A stretch of DNA of 64,000 nt from Anaerostipes butyraticus. Its GTDB lineage: Bacteria > Bacillota > Clostridia > Lachnospirales > Lachnospiraceae. The stretch covers positions 1 through 64,000 of the forward strand of contig NZ_BLYI01000050.1 of assembly GCF_016586355.1 (NCBI RefSeq), given 5' to 3'. A program made the position numbers and the translations under genes. Below, in pieces: positions 34,083-40,675 of this stretch (position 1 is its first letter; the number at the start of each line of letters is the position of its first letter). The notes under the pieces were generated by a model. That model was not told the origin of the DNA. It did no database searches and saw only the letters and a list, made by a program, of their open reading frames with translations.

Positions 34083-34760
34083 ATGAGTATCATGGAAGTA
34101 AAAAACGTAGGGTATACCTATGACAACCGAAGAAAAGTATTACGTGGCATAAATGTCCAGATGGAACAGGGAAAACTCTATGCAATCCTTGGCCCGTCCG
34201 GCTGTGGGAAGACTACACTCCTATCTCTGATCGGCGGCCTGGACAGCCCGACCAGCGGGCAGATCTTATTCGAGGACCAGGATATTGCGAAGACAGGGCT
34301 TTCTGACCACCGGAAGAATCATGTGTCTTTCATTTTCCAGGCATACAACCTGATCGACTATCTGAATCCAAAGGAGAATGTAGCGCTTACCTCTAAGCTG
34401 CCGCCGCTTCCTATCCTGGAGCGGCTGGGGCTGACAAAAGAAGAGGCAAAGCGCAACGTGCTGAAGCTCTCCGGCGGCCAGCAGCAGCGTGTGGCTATCG
34501 CAAGGGCTCTGGCCAGTGAGGCGCCGGTCATCCTTGCCGATGAGCCTACCGGAAATCTGGATGAGGATACGGCACGGGATATTACGGAGATCCTCAAAGA
34601 AAGCGCCCACAAGATGAATAAGTGTGTGGTCGTAGTTACACACTCGAATGAGCTGGCGAAGCAGGCAGATGTGATATGCAGGCTGAAACGGGGAGAACTC
34701 CAGGTTCTGGACCGGATATCGGACACACCGAAGGCACGGAATGGAAGGAGGGGAAGGTAA
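34083..34760 (+). CDS. ABC transporter ATP-binding protein for the FtsX permeases
   Basis: The 225-residue ATPase is of the MacB/LolD/BceA type: Walker [10 protein letters not shown], signature LSGGQQQRV, Walker [13 protein letters not shown]. It is the only ATPase for three permeases in this operon. ATPases of this group drive resistance to cell-envelope-active peptides and also signal to partner kinases. Its stop overlaps the next start as TAATG. Confidence 0.9.
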   Translation: MSIMEVKNVGYTYDNRRKVLRGINVQMEQGKLYAILGPSGCGKTTLLSLIGGLDSPTSGQILFEDQDIAKTGLSDHRKNHVSFIFQAYNLIDYLNPKENVALTSKLPPLPILERLGLTKEEAKRNVLKLSGGQQQRVAIARALASEAPVILADEPTGNLDEDTARDITEILKESAHKMNKCVVVVTHSNELAKQADVICRLKRGELQVLDRISDTPKARNGRRGR

Positions 34761-35173
34761 TGAGACGGATTTCATCCCCTGGATCCATCCATAAGGGAAA
34801 AATGCTTTCTGCAGTGTTTTACATCCTCGCACTGATCCTGCTAGTTACAGCGGTATCGGCATTGGCCGCCTGCCACAAGAATATTTCCCTGCAGTTGGAG
34901 CAGGGCGTTCCCGTAGCCGGAAATGAACTGGCAATCGTGAATCTTTATTTATCCAGTTGTGTGCAGTATTTTGCGCTTTCAGCAATCCTGATCTTTTGCG
35001 GATATGTGCTTCCGAGAGTTGCTGCGCAAAAGCTGGATTTACAGCCGGAAGCATCGTCTCCCATGCTTAACGGGCCAATAGAGGCTGTGTCTGAAGAAGT
35101 AGACGGCTCCAGGCAGGAAACGGAAGATACTGATTTTGAGGAATGGGGATTTAAAGAAAGGGAGCCGGAATGA
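34760..35173 (+). CDS. Small membrane protein linked to the FtsX transporter
   Basis: I choose ATG 34760 ([20 protein letters not shown]) after GGAGGGGAAGG. The 137-residue protein has two hydrophobic helices (about residues 16-38 and 66-88) and an acidic C-terminal tail. It overlaps the ATPase gene and may be an accessory subunit. I do not recognise the family. Confidence 0.7.
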   Translation: MRRISSPGSIHKGKMLSAVFYILALILLVTAVSALAACHKNISLQLEQGVPVAGNELAIVNLYLSSCVQYFALSAILIFCGYVLPRVAAQKLDLQPEASSPMLNGPIEAVSEEVDGSRQETEDTDFEEWGFKEREPE

Positions 35174-35202
35174 TCCATGCAGGCAGGAGGAGGGGATAAA
35201 CA

Positions 35203-35727
35203 ATGAAGACTGAGAAAGATGGCAGGAAAGTAGAGAAAAGTTATCTAATCGAAAACTGGCTTACATTAAATAAGACGCCTTTTTCCCAGTGGAAAACAGA
35301 GACGCAGCATAAGAATCTCCTGTTGATGTGCCTAGAGATCTTTGAGGAAATGGAAACAGAGCTTCGCAAAGAAAAGATTCCCGTAAAAATGGATTTTCGG
35401 GAAATCGCAGAGGATAAAGAGATTTTGTGTACCTGCCAGGTACAGGCAGCCATCTGTGCGCTTTTCTATGTATTGGTATGCGAGATACATCCGGTACAGG
35501 TCCTTTTCTCAGGAAAAGACCAAACACTGTCCTTCACAGCAACAGACGGTACAGGAGAAACGGAAAGAAAGGCAGACAGTGAAAGGCTGGGAACAAGCAG
35601 GTTGCTGGCGCTTCAGTATCTGCAATCTGTGGGATATGATGTGAAGATTTCCAGAAGCGGGAAAAAGGAGCTGATATCCGTAACATTTCAGGTAGCGGGA
35701 AAGGCGGTACGAAACAGGTATGATTGA
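35203..35727 (+). CDS. Unknown protein with kinase-ATPase-like C-terminus (174 aa)
   Basis: The start has AGGAGGAGG nine bases upstream. The C-terminal third (LSFTATDGTG, then SERLGTSRLLALQYLQSVGY, then a DVKISRSGKKELISVTFQVA strand pair) vaguely resembles the end of a GHKL/HATPase domain, but the H box and G boxes are not intact. It overlaps the following winged-helix gene by 8 bases, so the two may be co-regulated. The assignment is uncertain. Confidence 0.5.
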   Translation: MKTEKDGRKVEKSYLIENWLTLNKTPFSQWKTETQHKNLLLMCLEIFEEMETELRKEKIPVKMDFREIAEDKEILCTCQVQAAICALFYVLVCEIHPVQVLFSGKDQTLSFTATDGTGETERKADSERLGTSRLLALQYLQSVGYDVKISRSGKKELISVTFQVAGKAVRNRYD

Positions 35728-36130
35728 GCTGGTACTTCGCACGACAGAAAGTTCCGGTCTGGTGAAGGAACAGATCCTGGCAAGGCTGGATGGAGGTCAG
35801 GCATTGCCGGATGCAGATCCAATTCTTGAGTATTCCGGACTCTGTATTGACTCACTCCGCCACCAGGTATCGTATCAGGGGCAAGAAATTTCTCTGACAG
35901 AGAATTACGAATTTCACACCCTGGCGTATCTTGCCAGTCAGCCAGGGAGAGTCTATACGAAAGAGCAGATCTATCGGGCAGTCTGGAAGGAGGAGCCTGT
36001 GGATGTAAGCAGCGCTGTATTCTGTATCATCAGGAATATCCGCCAGAAGCTGCGGGAGGTAACAACAAAAGAATATATTCAGACTGTGTGGGGAGTCGGA
36101 TACAAGTTTGTGGATGTTCCAGGGGAATGA
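35720..36130 (+). CDS. Orphan OmpR-type winged-helix protein, copy D
   Basis: The 136-residue protein begins MIELVLRTTESSGLVKEQIL and ends YIQTVWGVGYKFVDVPGE. It is the most diverged copy at the N-terminus but nearly identical to copy C in the last 60 residues. It closes the fourth cargo module. A weak stop-codon hairpin (CAGGG...CCCTG) is present, but no R repeat follows. Confidence 0.87.
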   Translation: MIELVLRTTESSGLVKEQILARLDGGQALPDADPILEYSGLCIDSLRHQVSYQGQEISLTENYEFHTLAYLASQPGRVYTKEQIYRAVWKEEPVDVSSAVFCIIRNIRQKLREVTTKEYIQTVWGVGYKFVDVPGE

Positions 36131-36158
36131 GTCCCTGAAAAAGGAGACTGTAAAGCCA

Positions 36159-36200
36159 AGTACCCCGGTCTGTCTCATGGAATGAGAAGATCGGGGTACT
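36159..36200. terminator. Large hairpin ending the cargo island
   Basis: Outer arms AGTACCCCGGTC / GATCGGGGTACT enclose an inner stem TCTCAT/ATGAGA. It lies between the plus-strand winged-helix gene and the convergent minus-strand parE gene, so it probably terminates both. Confidence 0.65.
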
Positions 36201-36204
36201 GATC

Positions 36205-36519
36205 TTAAAGTTGTTCTTTCCAATTCCGGCGGTTATACAAGATCCGTCGTACTTCCATAATGTTTCCAATCACCACATAGAAAACGGTGAAGTTCCGCAC
36301 CTGGATGCGATAATATGGATATTGACGTTCTCTTGCCGAGTGAAAAGGCTCGAAGGATTCCGCACAGGGAAGCCTTTCTAAAATGGCTGCTTCCACATCG
36401 TCCACCAGTCGTTCTGCTGCAGCGGGATTTCTCAGCCGATAGGTAATATAGTCTACGATTTCATTGAGGTCATCTTCAAATAGAGGAAGAAACCGCAGGT
36501 CATAATGCTTTTCGTTCAC
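36205..36519 (-). CDS. ParE/RelE-family toxin
   Basis: The 104-residue protein has the ParE/RelE fold pattern: FLPLFEDDLNEIVDYITYRL, then AAERLVDDVEAAILERL, and a C-terminal FTVFYVVIGNIMEVRRILYN strand segment. It overlaps the antitoxin gene by 20 bases. ParE poisons gyrase and RelE cleaves mRNA; sequence alone does not separate them. The pair would stabilise the element. Confidence 0.85.
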   Translation of the reverse strand: MNEKHYDLRFLPLFEDDLNEIVDYITYRLRNPAAAERLVDDVEAAILERLPCAESFEPFHSARERQYPYYRIQVRNFTVFYVVIGNIMEVRRILYNRRNWKEQL

Positions 36520-36772
36520 GGATGCGCCTCCTCACCCGACCAAAAACCTCGTCGGCAGAATAGCGTGTATCAGAAAGGTCAGCGGCACGGTCCGCTTCAT
36601 CCAGCGCCAGCTCCACATCATTCGTCAGTTCTTCGTATTGCTCCAGGCTGAGCAGAACCATAGAACCATAGCCGTTTTTGGTAAGAAAAACCGGTTCGCC
36701 TTTGGACAGGACATCTTCTTCAACTTCAGAAAAGCGATTGCGCAGATCTGAAACAGGCCGAATATTCAGCAT
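36500..36772 (-). CDS. Phd/YefM-family antitoxin
   Basis: The 90-residue protein has the Phd/YefM opening MLNIRPVSDLRNRFSEVEED then FLTKNGYGSMVLLSLEQYEE. The C-terminal half should wrap the toxin. The ribosome site GGAGG precedes the start by 7 bases. Such antitoxins bind their own promoter, in the divergent region 36773-37008. Confidence 0.87.
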   Translation of the reverse strand: MLNIRPVSDLRNRFSEVEEDVLSKGEPVFLTKNGYGSMVLLSLEQYEELTNDVELALDEADRAADLSDTRYSADEVFGRVRRRIRERKAL

Positions 36773-37008
36773 AGTATCGCCTCCTTTATGGCGTTATTTT
36801 ATCATAATTTTATCACAAAAGCAAGAAGCTTATTCGTTGTCTGCGATTCCTTTATCTTAAAGTGTAGCAGGAAGAATACTTATTTGGTATATTTAAGGTG
36901 TCAACAGATTAACATTCGTAGTAATAATGGAAATGTTAATTTGTGTTGCTTGTGGCAACGGTGCTTTTGATATTTAATAGTTGTATCAAAACAAAGGAGG
37001 CACAGGTT

Positions 37009-37524
37009 ATGCTGAATGAAAATATTAAAAATCTACGAAAAGCAAAAGGATTATCGCAAGAAGAACTTGCCATAAAGCTGAATGTAGTAAGGCAGACGGT
37101 ATCGAAATGGGAAAAAGGTCTATCGGTTCCTGACTCCAATCTGCTCATTTCGTTAGCAGACGAACTGGATACTTCAGTAAGTATACTCTTAGGCGAAACC
37201 GTACAGGAGCCTTGTGTGAATGAGTTGGATCTCAAGAGTCTTTCTGAGAAACTGGAAAGAATCAATCTTCAATTTGCCAAAAGAAGTGAGACGAGGATTC
37301 GGACGATCCGCTATCTGCTTTTTGCGTTGTGTGCGGTTATCATAGTTGTATTTCTTGCTTTTGCAGCTATGCAGAGCGAATATTTGAATTGGGATTACAA
37401 TGATCCGGAGCTGGCAGTTGCAGGGACCATCCTGCATGGCGTTGAATTTTTGTTCGTAAGACTGGCGCCATTCGCCCTTATTGCTTCTATTATCGGGATT
37501 ATCTTCACCTATAAAAAAAGATAG
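37009..37524 (+). CDS. XRE-family regulator with two C-terminal membrane helices
   Basis: The 171-residue protein starts MLNENIKNLRKAKGLSQEEL after GGAGG. It has an XRE helix-turn-helix (AIKLNVVRQTVSKWEKGLSV) and two membrane helices (about 102-122 and 145-168). It resembles the membrane-linked regulator at 29496 in layout. It is transcribed away from the antitoxin gene and terminates at the shared hairpin 37542-37579. Confidence 0.83.
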   Translation: MLNENIKNLRKAKGLSQEELAIKLNVVRQTVSKWEKGLSVPDSNLLISLADELDTSVSILLGETVQEPCVNELDLKSLSEKLERINLQFAKRSETRIRTIRYLLFALCAVIIVVFLAFAAMQSEYLNWDYNDPELAVAGTILHGVEFLFVRLAPFALIASIIGIIFTYKKR

Positions 37525-37541
37525 TTTATCACGCTAAAAAG

Positions 37542-37579
37542 TGTCCTGTACACCGGATTGATCCCAGTTGTACAGGACA
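37542..37579. terminator. Bidirectional terminator
   Basis: TGTCCTGTACA and TGTACAGGACA form a perfect 11-bp stem between two convergent genes (37524 plus and 37584 minus), with T-rich flanks on both sides. Confidence 0.75.
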
Positions 37580-37583
37580 TTCT

Positions 37584-38021
37584 TTATTCTTCTGCAGCTA
37601 CTTCTATCAGTTCTTCGTAACCGATCAGCGCCGGATCGTGAAGTGCTCTTCCTGGATTTTCTTCCAGCGCGAATTCTCTTTTAAAATAAAGCCGATAGCT
37701 GTGACCAGCCAGAAGCCGGGTATTTTTTTCCAGGCTGAAGCGGTATTCTTTTCCGTCCGTAGTACGGAACAGCATCTGCTGGTTTCGAGTGAGGGGCGAT
37801 TTCTCCCGCTTAACACAGGTGCCTTCCAGGATCAGGTAATTCTCCGTCTTGATGGTATGATATAAAAGAAGGAAGCGGATGATGCAGCACACTCCAAGAA
37901 GCAGGCTCATGACCAGCAGGATGGTATCCTTCTGAGACAGGGCATAAACGCCTCCAAACAGGACACAGAAAAGGCCGACTGCACAGATGGCAGCCAGCCG
38001 GGTGAATAATGGTTTCGGCAT
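37584..38021 (-). CDS. Two-helix membrane protein of unknown function
   Basis: The start at 38021 (MPKPLFTRLAAICAVGLFCV) has AAAGGAG seven bases upstream; a longer frame to 38294 overlaps the next gene. Two membrane helices occupy residues 8-55. The cytoplasmic part is beta-rich (EYRFSLEKNTRLLAGHSYRL). No family is recognised. It is the last gene of the transfer-region minus operon. Confidence 0.7.
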   Translation of the reverse strand: MPKPLFTRLAAICAVGLFCVLFGGVYALSQKDTILLVMSLLLGVCCIIRFLLLYHTIKTENYLILEGTCVKREKSPLTRNQQMLFRTTDGKEYRFSLEKNTRLLAGHSYRLYFKREFALEENPGRALHDPALIGYEELIEVAAEE

Positions 38022-38038
38022 AGGGTTCTCCTTTCGGA

Positions 38039-38722
38039 TTAAATCTTCTGGAACAGGATCTTCTGGTTCAGGTACAGGTTGCTGACCGCTTGCAGGATGG
38101 GATACTGGGCGTGGGTGATCTGCACGGTATCCGTAAGGGTGCTGCAGGTGTCTTCCGGCGAGGTGTAGAGCTTTTCCAGGATATCCTCTTCCTTCCGGAT
38201 CAGGACGCCCCGCTCCATACTGAGCAGCAGCTCTGCCGTGGACAGAGACGCTTTCCCGGCAAGAGCCAGGACTTCCCGCTCCGTGGGCGTACATTTTGTC
38301 TTACGCAGGAGCCGGGGGATATCTTTCAGACGTACCTGCCTTTTGGTGTAGAGCAGGAATACGCTGGCAAGCCGGGGAAGAAAACGGTCCTCAACGGGCG
38401 TGATGGTCAGCGTCCCCAAAAGCCGGTACAGGGCATCCACGGCGCTTACCCCCATCCCTTTTACCAGAAGCCCCCGCAGGAGCAGACGGTTCAGGTAATG
38501 GGACAGCGGCAGGGAAATGGACTGGCCGGAGTCTGCACAGCTCTTTTCAAACAGACGCTCCAGTTCCGGGTAGGTCAGGATCTGGAAGGCCAGGCAGCTC
38601 CACACCAGAAGCTCCTCTTTGGACATCCCGTATTCCTTCTGGTTGTTGATCACATGGGGGACCGGTTTCCCGTTCACATTTACAAACTGAAGACTGCCGA
38701 CAGCGGTATAGAGCGTAAGCAT
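38039..38722 (-). CDS. Conserved element protein of unknown function (227 aa)
   Basis: The start at 38722 (MLTLYTAVGSLQFVNVNGKP) follows AAAGGAGGAA. The protein is soluble and mainly helical, with a possible winged-helix-like middle section (LPRLLRKTKCTPTEREVL is only suggestive). It sits after the sigma-like gene. I do not recognise the family. Confidence 0.65.
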   Translation of the reverse strand: MLTLYTAVGSLQFVNVNGKPVPHVINNQKEYGMSKEELLVWSCLAFQILTYPELERLFEKSCADSGQSISLPLSHYLNRLLLRGLLVKGMGVSAVDALYRLLGTLTITPVEDRFLPRLASVFLLYTKRQVRLKDIPRLLRKTKCTPTEREVLALAGKASLSTAELLLSMERGVLIRKEEDILEKLYTSPEDTCSTLTDTVQITHAQYPILQAVSNLYLNQKILFQKI

Positions 38723-38742
38723 AAAAGTTCCTCCTTTATCGT

Positions 38743-39318
38743 TCAGGATAACAGAGCGCACAGCGCTGCATCCTGCTGTAAAAATCTGCGGGCTTTGCTC
38801 TGCCAGGCCCGGATATGGTTGGAAGGCACCTGGTAGTGAGCGGACAGCTCCTTGGCCGAGTAACCCTCAAGCTGGAAGCAGAGGGCCTCAATGCCTTTTT
38901 GGATGGTGCTGCACTGGGAGGCTTTGAGCGTCTCCAGATAAGCACCTGCCGCCGTATCCTTCAGCGCCAGGGGCGCTGCATCCGGCATTGCTTCCTGCTC
39001 CTGGCCAATCTGCAGGGCCGGCATAGCATCCAGCAGATCTTCCTGCAGCGGGCAGAAAAGATCTTTTCCCCGGATTTCGTGACGCCAGGAGTCATAAATG
39101 GCATTGCGGATAGCAGCTGCAGCGTATGGAGTGAAGGGGAACCCTTCCCCGCAGGAGACGGCTGCCCGGCACAGGGCCAGGTATCCGATCTGGCAAAGTT
39201 CCTGCCGCTGCTCGCTGGTTAAAGGGCTTCCGTTTGTCATTGAGCGGATGATCTTTGGGACCAGATCCATATGATCTTCCGCCAGCTGCTTCTGGGCGGG
39301 TGTCATGGGCTTTACCAT
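38743..39318 (-). CDS. Sigma-factor-like protein
   Basis: The 191-residue protein has a sigma-70 region-2-like part (LAEDHMDLVPKIIRSM, ELCQIGYLALCRAAVSCGEG, PYAAAAIRNAIYDSWR) and a C-terminal helix-turn-helix (LEGYSAKELSAHYQVPSNHI, then RAWQSKARRFL). It is the second sigma-like factor on the element after the one at 4469. It may direct transcription of transfer genes; targets are unknown. Confidence 0.75.
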   Translation of the reverse strand: MVKPMTPAQKQLAEDHMDLVPKIIRSMTNGSPLTSEQRQELCQIGYLALCRAAVSCGEGFPFTPYAAAAIRNAIYDSWRHEIRGKDLFCPLQEDLLDAMPALQIGQEQEAMPDAAPLALKDTAAGAYLETLKASQCSTIQKGIEALCFQLEGYSAKELSAHYQVPSNHIRAWQSKARRFLQQDAALCALLS

Positions 39319-39333
39319 CGCATTTCCCTCCCT

Positions 39334-39747
39334 TCAGCCTGCCGCCTGAAGGCGGGGGCGCTGGTTTGCCAGAAGTTTTTTGGACTCCCGGATCACCTGG
39401 TCACACATATAGTTCCCGAACATCCCGATGTGTGCCTGCTCATCGGAGAGGCAGAACTTGTCTGCCAGCCAGTGATAGGCGTCGGGACGGCTCAAGATTC
39501 CCCTCAGCCAGATCTGGTCAAAGATCTGATGTGCCAGCATCCGTTTCTTCCGAAGTTCCTGGTCTGCCAGTGTGCCTTTGGGGATCCGGGTTCCGGGATG
39601 GACTCCCACATAGGCGTCGCACCTGGGATAATTGCTGCATACATAAACCTTGCCGCCGTAGGACTTTTCCCCGTAGACGAAGGAAGCGTCCCGAAGGATG
39701 GCAGTGCCGCCGCAGTATGGGCAGCGGATGATTTTCTTCTGTTTCAT
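39334..39747 (-). CDS. Zinc-finger-like protein (DUF3268 type)
   Basis: The 137-residue protein has two Cys pairs, CPYCGG near residue 9 and CSNYPRC near 37, which suits a zinc ribbon (the DUF3268 family of mobile elements is my best guess). The rest is helical. It is encoded 15 bases upstream of the sigma-like gene. Its promoter is probably in the region 39748-39910. Confidence 0.7.
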   Translation of the reverse strand: MKQKKIIRCPYCGGTAILRDASFVYGEKSYGGKVYVCSNYPRCDAYVGVHPGTRIPKGTLADQELRKKRMLAHQIFDQIWLRGILSRPDAYHWLADKFCLSDEQAHIGMFGNYMCDQVIRESKKLLANQRPRLQAAG

Positions 39748-39910
39748 AGTCTGTTCACCTCAATTTCATACGTATGGCATAAGTACGGCATACATTTATC
39801 ATTCTCTACGTATTGCTTACTTATAGTGTAAGGATAAAGGTGACAGATGCCCATAGGATGAACACCGAAACTGGTCCCAGATCCGGACCAAATGGCACGT
39901 TTCACCATTT
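39748..39910 (-). promoter_or_regulatory. Intergenic region with TACGTA boxes
   Basis: TACGTA occurs at 39769-39774 (inside the palindrome CATACGTATG) and at 39807-39812. The same hexamer lies at 40225-40230 and around 61873-61925, each before a minus-strand operon. On the minus strand a TACACT/TATAAG stretch (39820-39830) upstream of a TACGTA box is a possible -10 region. No protein gene is seen in this stretch. Confidence 0.45.
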
Positions 39911-40189
39911 TTACGGCCAGTCAGAGTAAAAAATGGCCTTGATCAGTGGAAACAGGCCGCTGTCCGTGAAGCGCTCATAGTTGACCGGTGTGAAGATGAA
40001 TCCGGCGCAGAAGATACGCACCAGAAACAGGATCACCAGAACCTTGCAGACCAGGTACAGCCGCATGGTGCGGGGCGTCCAGGGCTTTGTGGGGCGGAAC
40101 TTCCGGTACAGGATATACAGCATGGGGAGAAAAATCAGGGTGGTAAATGCCCTGTCGATCCAGCAGATGATCAGAATCAGATAACTCAT
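39911..40189 (-). CDS. Small membrane protein (92 aa)
   Basis: The protein has two to three hydrophobic segments (MSYLILIICWIDRAFTTLIF; VCKVLVILFLVRIFCAGFIF) and a basic loop between them. AAAGGAGGAG precedes the start. The function is unknown; it may be part of the mating apparatus membrane complex. Confidence 0.68.
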   Translation of the reverse strand: MSYLILIICWIDRAFTTLIFLPMLYILYRKFRPTKPWTPRTMRLYLVCKVLVILFLVRIFCAGFIFTPVNYERFTDSGLFPLIKAIFYSDWP

Positions 40190-40224
40190 ATGATGCTCCT
40201 CCTTTCATTTTCTTACTTATCCCA

Positions 40225-40230
40225 TACGTA
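40225..40230. promoter_or_regulatory. TACGTA box
   Basis: The hexamer lies 36 bases before the small membrane gene on the minus strand, within TACGTATGGGATAAGTAAG, which resembles the arrangement near 39800 and 61890. Confidence 0.35.
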
Positions 40231-40251
40231 GAAGCTCCGGAAAACGCAACT

Positions 40252-40614
40252 TTACCAGTCATAGCAGGCTGCCTCCTGGAGACGCAGCATCGCTTCCGGA
40301 AGACAGGGGGCCTCAAGCAGCCCCTCTTTCTCCAGATAGGGCCGGTACAGGGAGTGAAACTGCTCCATGGTCAATGCGCCGGCGCACTCGGTGGGCTCCG
40401 GAAACCGGGCGAAAAGCAATCTGGCATCCCTCATGGGGAGGATACAGGGTTTCCCCTCCGGATCCGGATGGTACAAAAAGTCCGGCTGCCTGCAGTATCC
40501 CGGAGTTTTGCAGGAAACGCAGCGCACATATACGCACTGGTGCCAGTTCCCTTCACAGCAGTCCAGGAAATGGCGGATATGCTTGGCATCCGCCGTACAA
40601 TGGGTTCGTTCCAT
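40252..40614 (-). CDS. Cys-rich conserved element protein (120 aa)
   Basis: I choose ATG 40614 (MERTHCTADAKHIRHFLDCC) because GGAAGG lies 8 bases upstream. The protein contains a cluster of Cys/His (CCEGNWHQCVYVRCVSCKTP, then YCRQPDF), likely a metal site. No family is recognised. It is encoded downstream of the large adhesin gene. Confidence 0.65.
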   Translation of the reverse strand: MERTHCTADAKHIRHFLDCCEGNWHQCVYVRCVSCKTPGYCRQPDFLYHPDPEGKPCILPMRDARLLFARFPEPTECAGALTMEQFHSLYRPYLEKEGLLEAPCLPEAMLRLQEAACYDW

Positions 40615-40675
40615 ATCTGTCACCTTCCATAGAAACAGGCGGCCCAGTCAAAGGAACCGCCTGTCAGAGTTCATG

